Assembly (NCBI GenBank): GCA_015501055.1
Contig: JADNYV010000045.1
Coordinates: forward strand, 1-64,000
Direction of reading: 5' to 3'
DNA: 64,000 bases
Origin: Mucidula mucida
Taxonomy: Eukaryota; Basidiomycota; Agaricomycetes; Agaricales; Physalacriaceae
Shown here: piece after piece, positions 1-10,935 of the stretch
Numbering within the stretch: the first letter of the stretch is position 1
How the letters are laid out: each line of letters opens with the position of its first letter
The notes under the pieces: model-generated
Databases searched by the model: none
The model's input: only the letters and a program-made list of their open reading frames with translations
What the model was told of the DNA's origin: nothing
Program-made: the position numbers and the translations under genes

Positions 1-28
1 CCTGTTCAACTCACTTATTCTTGTGTAG

Positions 29-590
29 ACTTGACATCGCCCACCTCAAGCATCTCTCCGAATACAAAAGAATGTGGGAGATCGTGAGGGATGAGATCGC
101 TTCACCACACACGGGCTCAATGGACATTGACCGTAACGAGTGGGCAGCCTCCTTGATGGACATTACCCGTCTGAGGGTGTTCATGCCATACTACAACGGC
201 GCGGCTCTGAAGGATATGCAGGCTGCTATTGACGACCTCTTATCTACATGGAATTCACTCTCTCATGGGAAATGCCCTGTTGAGCGAGCTTCATCTCTCG
301 TATCATCCAGACGTCTCGCTGTGTCCATTGCCACTAGATTTCAGCATGGGTCGACTTTCGATTCCCTACCACTCGATCCAATGGAACCCTTCCCAAGATC
401 CCATCGTCGAATCCGGACGACGCAGGACGAGGAACATTGCTCCCGGCTCGGCGCAGGCCGTCTACGACCTCGACGGTACCTCCTCCAACCCCATGTGCCT
501 CACCAGGTTGGTGCACAATTTTGGCGTACTGACCATTTACCAACCAAGGCCGAAGCGCATCATCGACGTTAACCTGATCGAGTTCGAGGC
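29..590 (+). pseudogene. gene X, copy A (last exon; gene starts left of the window)
   Basis: Unrecognised protein. This is the last exon of a gene whose intact paralogue lies at 5913-6981. The splice acceptor (tail of an intron ending TTGTGTAG) is visible at 20-28. The two copies share long stretches such as YKRMWEIVRDEIASPHTG and GRRRTRNIAPGSAQAVYDLD. Around 241 the run CTCTTAATC of the other copy has lost one A, and a second one-base loss follows near 255-262, so the frame shifts after DDLL and continues in another frame from about 270. The reading ends near 590, where similarity to the other copy stops (after IDVNLIEFEA). Function unknown. Both indels could be sequence errors, but the spacer behind it carries an insertion. 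Confidence 0.6.
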
Positions 591-619
591 CGTTCGAGCC
601 GCCTATGAATATGTATCGC

Positions 620-1800
620 GGAGCGCGAGAGAATCAGAGGCGTACGAAAACACTCTGTCAATAATTCATAGACATCTGTTGAGTTTTGTGGTCTCAATGC
701 GTGTAAATCTGGTAGCCCAATGTACTAGTATTTCAGTAGTCTGTTCGCTATCTTCCAGCTGTAGCACGTTCTGGCTCTCCGGTCAACAGCTTGTACAACG
801 GCGCGCACGTTTAGGTTACTCCGGAGTGACCTACCTACCATTTGTAGGCCCTGGTAGACTCTCCTCTGACTCCGGCGGACCAAAGGTCTGAAATAGCCCA
901 AGTTCCCAAGATTTTGGAGGTTTTAAGCCTCAAATCCGCCAAAAATCGCTGAGGATGTCACGGCACGTGTCTACTTGTCACGCCTCGATATCGCGTTCCT
1001 TGCTTCTTTTTCGTCCCCCACTTCGCCAAAGCTCAATTACGTCTGTGATCCTCCCAAGAACCTCCACAACAATCATTTCCGCGCTTTCTGAGCACTACGC
1101 GGATTCGGTCCAAATTTTTCACCCCGGTGTAAGGTGCCCATCCGCCTTTGGGCCGGTGAAATCCGCCAAATCCGCCGGCGTTTCCTTTGTTTTGGCCTCG
1201 AATCCTCGACTTTTTGCCTTCAAAATCGCTTTTTTGGGCTCTAAAACTCGCCAAAATTCCCGGAGTCCTAGGGGAGTTTCCTAGGGCCTCATTTCTTACA
1301 GAGAAGCGCTCATTGTAATATCGATACCTGTTGTTCAAGAAAGACATTAACACGAGGGTATCAGAAACGCAACGTGACCTCAGCAGCAGGGACACTCTAC
1401 TGCTACGGTATTGTGCGTACTTCTCTAGACGACTCAACTATAGAGGTAACACCTAAGGTGCAGGGAAGCTCAACGGGAATGCAGGCATCATCAGGCCGCG
1501 CTGTTTGCACTCAACAATACATCCGCTCGGGCGATCTTTGCGGCTTCGGTTCTTTGAAACGAACTCGTCGGGGAGAAACCTTTTTCCCCTTCGGTGGAGC
1601 ACCCGGTCCACACTGCCGTCACGCGCAATTTGCATGGACAGGCTCGTTGATATGAAGAAGTATGTGCTATTCTCCTGTTATCGTCGAGGTGTCTGCAAAT
1701 GTTATCCTAGCGGATTCTTGTAGGAGATCATCCTGGACGCAGTCCATAAAACACAGTTTTATGGTCGAAGAAGGACGGATAACCCTGCTTAGGACGATTC
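620..1800. other. spacer of tandem unit A, no gene seen
   Basis: No supported gene. About 700-845 and 1300-1420 align by eye with the spacer of unit B (7745-7880 and 7895-8005), so this is shared duplicated sequence. The stretch between about 845 and 1300 is missing in unit B and looks like an inserted repeat. The ORFs here have no recognisable protein. Confidence 0.5.
895..1275. repeat. possible inverted-repeat element (MITE-like)
   Basis: Imperfect inverted ends: GATTTTGGAGGTTTTAAGCC near 910-929 against the reverse complement of GGCTCTAAAACTCGCCAAAAT near 1237-1257. It occupies the part of the unit A spacer that is absent from unit B. No clean target-site duplication was found, so the borders are approximate. 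Confidence 0.35.
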
Positions 1801-1802
1801 TG

Positions 1803-1960
1803 CAACGCGCCCATGAAGTGCGCTAGTCCCACATCATACACGGTTTCAACACCCCGTATCGTACCCTGGCGCGCTTACTCTATTCGCAACGCGCCCGTGT
1901 ACTACCACATCATACGCGGTTTCAATTCCCCGTCTGGTACCCTGGCGCGCTTACTTATAA
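1803..1960 (+). repeat. two-copy direct repeat in the chitin deacetylase promoter
   Basis: Two adjacent units of about 76-84 bp start at 1803 and 1887. Both begin CAACGCGCCC, contain CACATCATAC followed by CGGTTTCAA, and end TACCCTGGCGCGCTTACT. The second unit runs into the TATA box, so the repeat sits where upstream activating sites would be expected. Confidence 0.7.
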
Positions 1961-1961
1961 A
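1956..1961 (+). promoter_or_regulatory. TATA box of the chitin deacetylase gene
   Basis: TATAAA 76 bp upstream of the ATG at 2032, followed by a pyrimidine-rich leader (TTTTCTCTCTTCTCTCTTG). Confidence 0.55.
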
Positions 1962-2031
1962 CGCCATTCCCTGCCCAAACTCCTCAGACACTTTTCTCTC
2001 TTCTCTCTTGTCCACCGTCGCTCCTTTGACC

Positions 2032-3692
2032 ATGCTATGTGCTTTCCCCCTCCTGTTAGCTTTCGCCTCCACCGCCTTATCGCACTCCCCCGTCCATCTT
2101 CCTGGCCGCAGAACTTGGTATCAAGAAAGAGACCACCGCGTCCATGACCTCTTCAAGCGCATCTCCAGCGATGGTACCGAATATCCTGAAGTGGGCTCTA
2201 GCAGTTCGTCATCGCGCTCACTTCCTCTCTGTATTGACTAACATGAACGTATCTAGCGTGGTCCGCGGGCTTTCCGACCACCACCCCCGATCCCGCTCAG
2301 ATGCCCCAGGCGTGGAAAGACGCGCTCGACGCCGCCGTCAAAGCTGGAAAAATTCCCGACATCCCACCTTCAATCAGTACTGGCGGTAATCCGACTTACC
2401 CGGACGGTCTTGACCCCATGAGCGATGAGGTTTGCTCTGCAACGTACAAGTGCAGAAATCCCGACGATGTCTGGGATGCGCCCGATGGACACGTCGGGAT
2501 CGGCTTCGACGATGGACCTGAGGCCGTACGTGATACCCTACCCTCTCCGCATGCACTCTCAAGTCTGATCGTCACGCAGGGCACCACCAAGCTCGTTCAA
2601 TTTTTGACCGAGCAAGATGAGACGGCTACGCATTTTCTTATTGGTATCAATATCCTCAACAACCCGACGGAATTCTCGGCCATTCTCGCGCAAGGCGGAG
2701 ATATCGCCGTCACACGTACACGCATCCGTACATGACCACTCTGACTAACGAAGAGGTGGTAGCGCAGGTAAGTGTGCCCGCGGTGTGATTTCTCGTGATG
2801 CCTCTCTGACTTCGATGTTGCAAGCTTGGTTGGACGATGGAGATTATCCACAACTCGACCGGTGGCCGTGTGCCCAAGTTCTGGCGTCCTCCTTACGGCG
2901 ACTCTGATAACAGAGTGAGGGCATTGCAGAGGAGGTGAGCTCCCTCTGTTCACTTGGACAATCAGAAATTAAATCGCATGACAGGTCTTCGGAATGAAAG
3001 TCATTATCTGGAACCAAGAGTACTAAGCGTTTCACCCCTAAACAATGAGATGCTAGTTCTAACCGTTTTTGTCAGTACCGAAGATTGGAGCATGGCCACG
3101 AACGGTACGACCATGCAGGCCATCAACGCATCCATGACTCAGTGGCTCACTGGTATGTGCACCATGTGTTTCTCCCATCAACCTCACCTCACAGCGATAC
3201 GCAGGACCCAAGAGCCCCGGTCTTATCATCCTCGAGCACGAACTCACCGATGACACCGTTCAGGCTTTCATGGATGCGTTCCCCGTCATGAAGTCGAACG
3301 GGTGGGAGACCAAGTCGGTCGCGCTGTTGAGCGCCGACAGCGCGTACCAAAACTCTGACGGCACTGGCGACAGCTCTACTGTGACGCCTGATAGCGTCAT
3401 ATTGTCTGCCAACAAGGGTGATGATGATGGTGATGACGAAGGTTCGTCGTCGAATTCGGGCTCGGTGTAGGTGCAGGTGCGGTGCAGGCTCTGGTACCAC
3501 AACGAACACCAGGTGTGTATAGTCAAAGTGTCGCTATCCTAAGTACTCATTACCGTTCTATCTAGATCGGTTACTTCCACTGGCACTAGTGCCGCTACCA
3601 GCGCGACTACTACAAACAACTCTGCGCCACACATCGGACTAAGTGCTTACATACTAATGCCGCTGATATTCCTTTCCATGATTGGAGCTTGA
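2032..3692 (+). CDS. chitin deacetylase, secreted, probably GPI-anchored (CE4/NodB)
   Basis: Removes acetyl groups from cell-wall chitin to make chitosan. The ATG at 2032 starts a signal peptide ([17 protein letters not shown]). NodB motifs in order: GIGFDDGP, the second His motif (HTYTHPYM, frame-broken), [20 protein letters not shown] and LIILEHEL. The C-terminus is Ser/Thr/Gly-rich and ends in a hydrophobic tail ([16 protein letters not shown]), as in GPI-anchored fungal enzymes. About seven introns of 50-90 bp, for example 2174-2256, 2526-2579 and 2768-2824. Four one-base losses in base runs break the frame near 2711, 2932, 3465 and 3482; everything around them is conserved, so sequence error is more likely than decay. 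Expected length is about 410-420 residues. The gene carries its own TATA box and lies inside tandem unit A only. Confidence 0.9.
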
Positions 3693-3999
3693 TTTATTCT
3701 GCTTAGCTTACTGATGTACATTGCTGCAGCGTTGAGGGGCTAATGATAAGTATTACATATTGAAACATGAGCCAAAGCGGGAGGTATATACGACGGCTAC
3801 ATAGAACGGCCATCAAAAAATGAGTTGCCTCCTTCGACAACAACCCGCAGCTCTTCCTTCTTCAGAGACAGAGACAAAGGCAGTCTCCTTGCCTTGGCCT
3901 CAAACCCACATTGAGCAAAAGGTTATCTTCGCGGTGTGGCGGGGGCTCCACAGCCATCTTCAACGGACGGTCACACGACGATTGCGGCGACGGTCTCTT

Positions 4000-4885
4000 C
4001 ACCTCAACTGAGAGTGTGTAAGCCTTCGCAAATGCAGAGAGATGGGGGGCGCAGCTGGCTTCTGAAGTTTCTTAGCGGGGACTGAAGCAGAGCGGGACGA
4101 AGACGAGGAAGATGAGGACGAAGATGCGACTGGCGACGTGGATGTGGATGTGGGTGCGTCGATGTCAGGGGGTAAATTGGACGTCGAAGATTTGGGGTCG
4201 GTCCCGGGAGGTAAGTGCAGGGATTGTACGGTTCGACATCGTCCGGACCCCATTCGAGGGAGTTTTGGTTCGTCATTCTCTAGGCATTCAGTAGCATAAA
4301 AAACAACCAGGAAGGGTGGCGCACCCGGAAAAGAAAGCGATAGACTTTGTGCTGCTTTCCCTTCTGTCGCCATGCCTGGGCTCGTCATTAGCATGAAGAA
4401 GCGCACCGAAGGACTGAGGCGCTTACGTGGGTGATCACATAGAGCCCATCATACCGATACCGATACCTGTTTTATTGGCGAATGAACAGGAGTCCGGGGG
4501 GTCCAAACATCCAGATAAACTCGGTCTCACGCGTCTCACCGTGTTCGAGATACACGGCGTTGATAAAGTGCCACACGCAGCCCACGCGCATGGTCAAAAC
4601 CGCCCAAAGGATGGTGATTGTGCTAGCCAGGGCTTTACGCCTCACCTGGGCTTTTGAACTACCAGAAAACACTAAGCAAAGGAAAAATCAGCGATAATAC
4701 AAGCCGCTTGAATGCAGAATCCACGTACAGATCTGACGCATCGAAAGGAAGTAAACAACGGTATACGCCGCATAGCAGAGGATCTCGAGAACATATGTAT
4801 TCAGTACGGTGGAGAGGAGGTACTTGACCACATCTGGAGGCGGAAAGAGTTCATCGGGAATCGATTGGGTAACGTTTGCGGACAT
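4000..4885 (-). pseudogene. multi-pass membrane protein gene, unit A copy (decayed)
   Basis: Begins at 4885 (MSANVTQSIPDELFPPPDVV) with one hydrophobic span, then an intron (donor GTACGTGG, acceptor GCTTAG) and a second exon with a span around LASTITILWAVLTM and WMFGPPGLLFI. The general plan resembles the multi-pass membrane proteins of unknown function that are common in mushrooms. The C-terminal part matches the unit B copy (QNSLEWGPDDVEPYN), but a stop (TAG) replaces the CAG of copy B just before it, and the middle spans cannot be followed in one frame. The tail is low-complexity Ser/Pro/His. Function unknown; pseudogene likely but not certain. Confidence 0.45.
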
Positions 4886-5095
4886 GAGAAGAAAAGTGGG
4901 GGAAGCGAATCCTAGGTATCAGCTGCCTATATAGAGCTCCTTACGTCGAATTTAATCAATCCCGGAGCACTGAGAGTCGATGCTCCGGAGATGAATAGAA
5001 GAAGCCTGATGTAGTAAGCCACCATGAAAGATCATCTGTCGAGGAGAGTTTCTTAGGTATGCCGACTTGTGACTTGTAATGGAGAGCAATCACAA

Positions 5096-5425
5096 TTAGA
5101 CTTCGATGTCAATTTTGGCTGTCAAGCTTGAGGTCACGTTCCGAATGCGTGCTCTCTCGATGAAGTCGCCTACGTGGGAAATGGAAAGCTGAGCGTTGCG
5201 ATCAAGGCCAGGGGGAAGATCCCGAAGTGACTGTTCGTTACGTAACGCATCCAAACTTGTCAACGAACCGCCACACAGTGAGTCGTGCGTCGCGAAAACC
5301 TGTGAGTGGCCGCGCTGGCGTCGGATTGGAACGTCCTCGAAATATCTCCCCTTTTCAGACTGTTCTCTGCTATCGTTAATGAAGAAAAACTTGTGTCTTT
5401 GCAAAAGGCGACTGACATTGTCCAC
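5096..5425 (-). CDS. unrecognised 109-residue ORF
   Basis: Open from ATG at 5425 to a stop at 5096. The composition looks like protein (RRQRGHSQVFATHDSLCGGS, LPPGLDRNAQLSISHVGDF), but no family was recognised and no signal peptide or membrane span is seen. It lies between the unit A membrane gene and the gene X copy B promoter. It may be the last exon of a larger gene or chance. Confidence 0.25.
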   Translation of the reverse strand: MDNVSRLLQRHKFFFINDSREQSEKGRYFEDVPIRRQRGHSQVFATHDSLCGGSLTSLDALRNEQSLRDLPPGLDRNAQLSISHVGDFIERARIRNVTSSLTAKIDIEV

Positions 5426-5912
5426 ACCAGAGCACTTTACTCATTGTAGTCCAAACTAGGAATTTCCCTTGTGTCCATCCTTGCCCACAGTGTCAGGCCA
5501 CTTTTATATTACAGGGTCTACCAAATGCAGACAGATACATTATACCATTGTACAGCGCTGGAGGAACGCAACTTGCTGAATGCGCGTCGCAGGGGAGGCT
5601 GCTTTGTTCCCCAATCTCGGACAATCGATCGTGTTCCATGAAGGCGCGTTCTTCTCTGCTAACATTCTTCCTGTGTTGTGAGTTGATTTGTCCACATCGT
5701 CCACATCCACACCGATCAAATAAACACAGATACCATTGTCCTCAGTGTGACTGGTCCAAGTCCACAGGCATGACCCTGAACTGGCCATTGCTTGCTCGAT
5801 GGAATTGATTACGGAAGGTGTGGTATATACCCGAATATTCTGGCGGCGCCTCTCTCACTCTTCCACGACCTTCATCTTCTAACGTTAACGCCCTCACCAT
5901 TGCTACAACACG

Positions 5913-6981
5913 ATGCCAAACTTGTCGCAATTCCCAGCACTTCAGAGGTATCAAACATTCATAGCCGATTGGCTCTGTGCGATCCTCTTTTCCATCGGGA
6001 CTGGGATCCACGACGCCGACAAAGTCGTGTTCGTATTCATTCTTCTTTCATCTATCTTTATGCTGAAATGACTCTCTAGCGAAGGGGTAATGTCCCCGGA
6101 CTATCGCGCTGTCTACGACGGCGTCTACAAGCTGGTTCGCTCACCATACCAGACCCCGTTCTCGCTCTTCCACATCATCGTCTTCGCCTCCCGCTTACAC
6201 TCCGAGTCGGGATCGGGATTACTTGAACCAGCTGACTTTGGCGTCGCCCAGGTTGCCGACAAGTATTTGTTGGTATTGCGAGTGATTTACCTTATCGCAT
6301 TACAAACTTTGGGAGAAGATATACTCTTCGATGAGGAACAGTAAGTCTCCGAGTCTCTATCTTTCTGTTTTAACTCACTTATTCTTGTGTAGACTTGACA
6401 TCGCCCACCTCAAGCATCTCTCCGAATACAAAAGAATGTGGGAGATCGTGAGGGATGAGATCGCTTCGCCACACACGGGAACAATGGACATTGACCGTAA
6501 CGAGTGGGCAGCCTCCTTGATGGACATTACCCGTCTGAGGGTGTTCATGCCATACTACAACGGCGCGGCTCTGAAGGATATGCAGGCTGCTATCGACGAC
6601 CTCTTAATCTACATGGATTTCACCTCTCGCATGGGAAATACCCCGTTGAGCGAGCTGGTCTTCCCTCATCCACACGTCTCGCTGTGTCCATTGCCACTAG
6701 ATTTCGGCATGGGTCGACTTTCGATTCCCTACCACTCGAGCGAATGGAACCCTTCCCAAGATCCCATCGTCGAATCCGGACGACGCAGGACGAGGAACAT
6801 TGCTCCCGGCTCGGCGCAGGCCGTCTACGACCTCGATGGACTCTCCGCCAACCCAATGAGCCTCGCCAGGTTAGTGCACGATTTTGGTGTCATGACCATT
6901 TACCACCCGAGGCCCAAGCGCGTCATTGACGTGAACTCAATCGAGCTTGAGGCGCAGGTTGTGATGCGAAGCCGCGTGTGA
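5913..6981 (+). CDS. gene X, copy B (intact, function unknown)
   Basis: Three exons, about 321 residues. The start is ATG 5913 (MPNLSQFPALQRYQTFIADW). Introns are about 6029-6079 (donor GTTCGT, weak) and 6341-6392 (donor GTAAGT). Exon 2 gives EGVMSPDYRAVYDGVYKLV and a hydrophobic helix (DKYLLVLRVIYLIALQTLGE); exon 3 gives the region shared with copy A (1-590) and, weakly, with the remnant near 29.2 kb. A TATA sequence lies at 5824-5829. No signal peptide and no known motif. The copies end differently just after IDVNSIELEA, so this stop may come from a rearranged 3' end. Confidence 0.65.
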
Positions 6982-7389
6982 CTCGTGGAGGGCGCGAGAA
7001 GTTGGAGAAAGACTTCTTGGTTCGTGCAAATATAGGAAATTGTACTCGTATTTCAGGAGCTCGATCATCTAGTTATGAGCATATACAACTATGACAGACT
7101 CTCGTCCGTTATACGACAGGAATTGACGATGGCGCATTATCGCTCTTGGAATTGGTACTCACTCGCCGCCCCACCCCTTACATTTTGGGGATGCAGGAGA
7201 CGTTTTTTTCCTGTTTCCAATGCCATTCAGACGAGAACCCCATTACTATCGACTCAGACTCAACAAATGTTACAGCCACCATTTCCATTCTGAGCGCGGG
7301 ATGCCGCCGAGGGCGGGTAGACTATGTGACTGGAATCGGTTTTACACTGGTCCCAATGCCAGTTACGGACGCTGACTGACGAGGCACGA

Positions 7390-7693
7390 CAACTCTCGTA
7401 AGATCAGTTATCGTGTAATAACTGAAATCGGTCCGAATACAGTTATTGAGCTTTCCCATAACTGATTTCGGCACTGCGCTCATCGTCGTTCATGATGGCG
7501 GGAGGAGAAATGAGTTCTCCGTCCGATTGCTTACGCATACTTTCCAGGTGGCGGGATTGCGCCTTCACACCAAATTCAGTGATCGGGAGGCGGGCATGCC
7601 AAGTTCAGTTATCTCGCAAGTGCTTCCCTCAATTTTAGTTATTGAGGCCGATTTCAGTTATTACTTACTATACAACTAATCATACGAGAGTTG
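7390..7693. mobile_element. MITE-like element with long inverted ends
   Basis: Ends CAACTCTCGTA (7390-7400) and its exact complement TACGAGAGTTG (7683-7693). The inverted similarity continues inward for about 60 bp, including TAATAACTGAAATCGG on the left matched by CCGATTTCAGTTATTA on the right. Imperfect 17-bp direct copies of CTGACGAGGCRCGACAA lie at about 7376-7392 and 7709-7725. No coding capacity; absent from the equivalent spacer of unit A. Confidence 0.65.
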
Positions 7694-8200
7694 TATATAC
7701 TCTTAACTGACGAGGCGCGACAAAGTTATCCTACCACGCGATATGTACTGTTAGTCAATTTGCGAGTGTTTTCAGTTTGTTCATCACCTATCTCAATTGA
7801 ACACGTTCTATATCTCCGTTCAACCGTTTATTCAACAGCGAGTACGTTTGGTTCACTTCGGAGAGGCGGGCATGGACCTACCGACAAAAAAGCGTTCATT
7901 GTCAAGTCGATACCTGTTGTTCTCCATGGTCAACTTGGAAGACGATGACGATATCAGAAACGCAACGTAGCCACAGCAGACAAAAAGACACTCTACTGCT
8001 ATCGTACGTATGTATTGATAGTGACATATTGATACACGAGGATGAGAGCAGTGGGCATAATGATAGCTAAAGCAAAAGGTATATACAAATAGACAAGACA
8101 GTCATCAAACAAAAAAAAAATCATTGATATCCTTCGACAAATACACACGCACAACCCACTGCATTCGTCCTTCACTTCCGGAGGCGCGATATCTCCACCT
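7694..8200. other. spacer of tandem unit B, no gene seen
   Basis: Shares patches with unit A (ATCGATACCTGTTGTT region, ACACTCTACTGCTA near 7985 and 1393, and the stretch near 8020-8130 with 3745-3830). The chitin deacetylase gene of unit A would fall at about 8005-8015 here but is absent. Confidence 0.5.
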
Positions 8201-8790
8201 TCAAACTGGCTTTGGCGGCAAATTCGCCCTGCGCAAAAGACGATCGCACGACTCGTCTGGCGGGGGCACCCAAGTCGGCTTCTTCATCGGACGATCGCAT
8301 AACGAATCCGGCGACGGTCTCTTCATCCCCGTGTGAAGCGGTACCTTGTTCGCAGCGGCTGAGAGCTGGGGACGAGCGGGTGGTTTCTTAGCGGGGACTG
8401 AAGAAGAGGCGGGACGAAGATGAAGATGCGACTGGCGAGGTGAATGTGGATGTGGGTGCGTCGATGTCAGGGGGTAACTTGGACGTCCAGGATTTGGGTC
8501 GGTGCCGGGAGGTACATGGCATTCATCGGCATTGTACGGTTCGACATCGTCCGGACCCCATTTGAGGGAGTTTTGGTTCTTCAGTTTCTGGGCGTTCACG
8601 ATGAGAAAGACCGGGAAGGAAGTGAAGAGAATTACGCACCTGGAAAAGGAAGCGACACATAAGTTTGTGCTGCTTTCCCTTCTGTCGCCATGCCTGGGTT
8701 CGTCGTGAGCATGAAGAGGAGAACCGAAGGGCTGAGGCACTTACGTGCGTGATCACATAGAGCCCATCATATCGATAGCAATACCTGTTC
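8201..8790 (-). pseudogene. multi-pass membrane protein gene, unit B copy (C-terminal part)
   Basis: Reads, after an intron with donor GTAAGTGCC and acceptor TTCCAG, CVILFTSFPVFLIVNAQKL (a membrane span) and then QNSLKWGPDDVEPYNADE, the same region as the unit A copy. The tail is Pro/Ser/His-rich low complexity. The N-terminal exons found in copy A (4885-4472) were not found upstream, so this copy is truncated or rearranged. Function unknown. Confidence 0.4.
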
Positions 8791-8799
8791 GATTGGTGA

Positions 8800-9460
8800 G
8801 TGAACAGCGAAGAACAGGAAAACGTTTGCGAGTGCGTACCCCTTATCGGTTGGATGACTCTTTCCCTCGTCGTAGCGGCGTATGACACGGATAGCCAACC
8901 TATTCTTGCAGGCATTCTGCGAACAAATCAAACGAGTGCGCTAGATAATCCATGAAGACTCACCATCAAAGCCTGATTGCCCTTACACCAAGCCTGGTCC
9001 TCATCTTGAACCTCCTTTCGATCTTTACGTCCACCTGTCGCTCGCATATGAGTAAGAAACACAAGATAGAGCATATGCAGCTCCGCACCTTCTCCCGTAT
9101 AGATGCTTCCCCGCAAATCGCGCCAAATCAGCGTGTGAAGTTTAGAAAGCAGACAGGACGTACAAGTATGTGCCCCAGTCTCGATCGTCCTCATATCGTC
9201 CAGAGCTAGGGCGAAGAATCAGAATCCGAGTCTCTATGTCGAGTAGTTCAGGCGTACAGAGTGATCGAACGCGCCTTTCCATTGGGGCTGTGTATGCCCG
9301 CCTGCGAGTGTCCATGTACGCCCGCATGGCAGCATGCCACCCGGTCATCGAATTTGCTTCCGGGGGGATATCCCGGTATATGGCCTTCAATTGCAGAGCT
9401 AGGAAACCAGGTTAAGCGAGATGTAGAGAAGGGGAGGAGCGAGAGACACACATAGCTGGC
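8800..9460 (-). other. weak coding signal, unrecognised
   Basis: Two minus-strand frames (9390-9142 and 9194-8928) look partly protein-like (RRVRSLCTPELLDIETRILI), but they do not join into a recognised family. Possibly the remains of a gene placed next to unit B. Confidence 0.2.
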
Positions 9461-10224
9461 ATAGTGGTGGTGAGAGTAAGAGGAATATTAGCAACGGACC
9501 AGGCATATTCAGGGTCAAACAAAACACGGCGCGTCGAACCACGTGGTGGGTTCCCTTTTACGGCTCATACTGCCGTCGTGGTGCCGCTGCGGTGGACGCT
9601 GGGATCTTCGCTCGAATGCATGGATCGTCGAGGTCAACGAAAAAAGCTAGAGCAAAACTGCAGATTTCTGATTTCTATCTAATATCCTGAAGAGCAGCTG
9701 ACAATACCGAGCAGAGAACCATCATTGGGTTCAATCTATGTATTGATTAAACTTGTTAAAAGGTGAGCAGTCTGGACACTAGTTTCTGAGTCGTTCTGGT
9801 AGACACGGACCGAAAGTTAGCCATGCGTTGTACCCTTCAGGCTTCTTCATAGAGTGCAGGTCAGTCTCGCGCTATACCCGTAAAGGAGTCGCACATAACG
9901 CCCGACAGGTGTACTCGTACCGAAATGGGAGCTCCCGGCGTCTGATAACAATTTCAATCAGTACCGTAATAGACAGCACATACAATAGCGGCGAAGAATA
10001 TTGTTTGAACGACGACGATGGTAGTACTGAGGCCCTAACATTGTCGCCCTGCCTTCCTCATCCAAAATTCCCGCCGAGCTCGCGTTTACCGACCGTCACA
10101 TAGGCCTGGTCGGCGGCAGGCTAGCCTACTATTGCCCACGGAGGTAGCTGAATGACTACTGCCAAAGATTGTAGGGGTGGGCTTGTCGCGACTTCATGGA
10201 ACGACAACGCCCGAGCTGCATTGA
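9461..10224. other. intergenic, nothing recognised
   Basis: No gene, RNA or repeat structure that I can support between unit B and the mirror duplication. Confidence 0.4.
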
Positions 10225-10593
10225 TTATTTCCCATGGCTGGGAACTCTACTGACATCAAGTATCGCGTTTATGTCGGGAACGCGCTCAAGTAGTGAGTGT
10301 AAGATGACTACATTGCCACCTTCTATCTGTGATGACAGGCCACGATGTAAGTACTCGACTATTGGCGCTTTCGGTGTCACCGCCCGTTCCAGTGTCTGCA
10401 CGAGGAGATGGTAATCCGTCTGACACTGCAAACCGCACTTCACCTTCGCTCTTTGCACCGCGTCGCGTCTCCCTGTGTAACAGTGGCCTGCATTCCGCAG
10501 GAACGAGGTCGGGGACGGTATGGTAAGTTGAAGAGCACGCTTGAAATTTGAGCGCGGATGGCTTCTGTCACGCATCTTGCGAATAACTCGCAT
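10225..10593 (-). pseudogene. ankyrin-like fragment
   Basis: Minus-strand ORF. If a short intron (donor after LERA, acceptor CATCACAG) is removed it reads LLVQTLERAIEGGNVVILHSLLERVPDINA, which resembles the helix-turn-helix pattern of ankyrin repeats. It lies just downstream of the left ankyrin-like gene and on the same strand. It may be a remnant of a related gene; weak evidence. Confidence 0.3.
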
Positions 10594-10935
10594 AGACGCA
10601 TCACTCTCCGATTAACCCACCTCAGTATTTTACGCCCTAACATATTCGGAAGCGTCGTCAGTCGATTTGGTGATGTTCGGTTGCCTGTTGGGTAATTGGG
10701 ATGAAGGGGATGGAAGAAATATGGGGTTTGACGAGAAGAATTCGGAGGGATTGGAAAGATGGCATCTGGTTTGGCACTGCTGGTTTCGAGAATTTACTCA
10801 GGTAGGTAGCCTTTACAACAACCAAATCATCTGTGTTCCGAGCGACACGTCGTCGTTTGAATATCGAGAACTACTGGATAGACAGCCTAAATCACTGTTA
10901 GCGCCAAACGATGAAAGAAATGACGAACAAACGTA

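Noticed and set aside
8928..9390. Second complete copy of the membrane gene N-terminus in unit B
   Set aside because: The sequences do not match the N-terminal exons of unit A and show no membrane spans.
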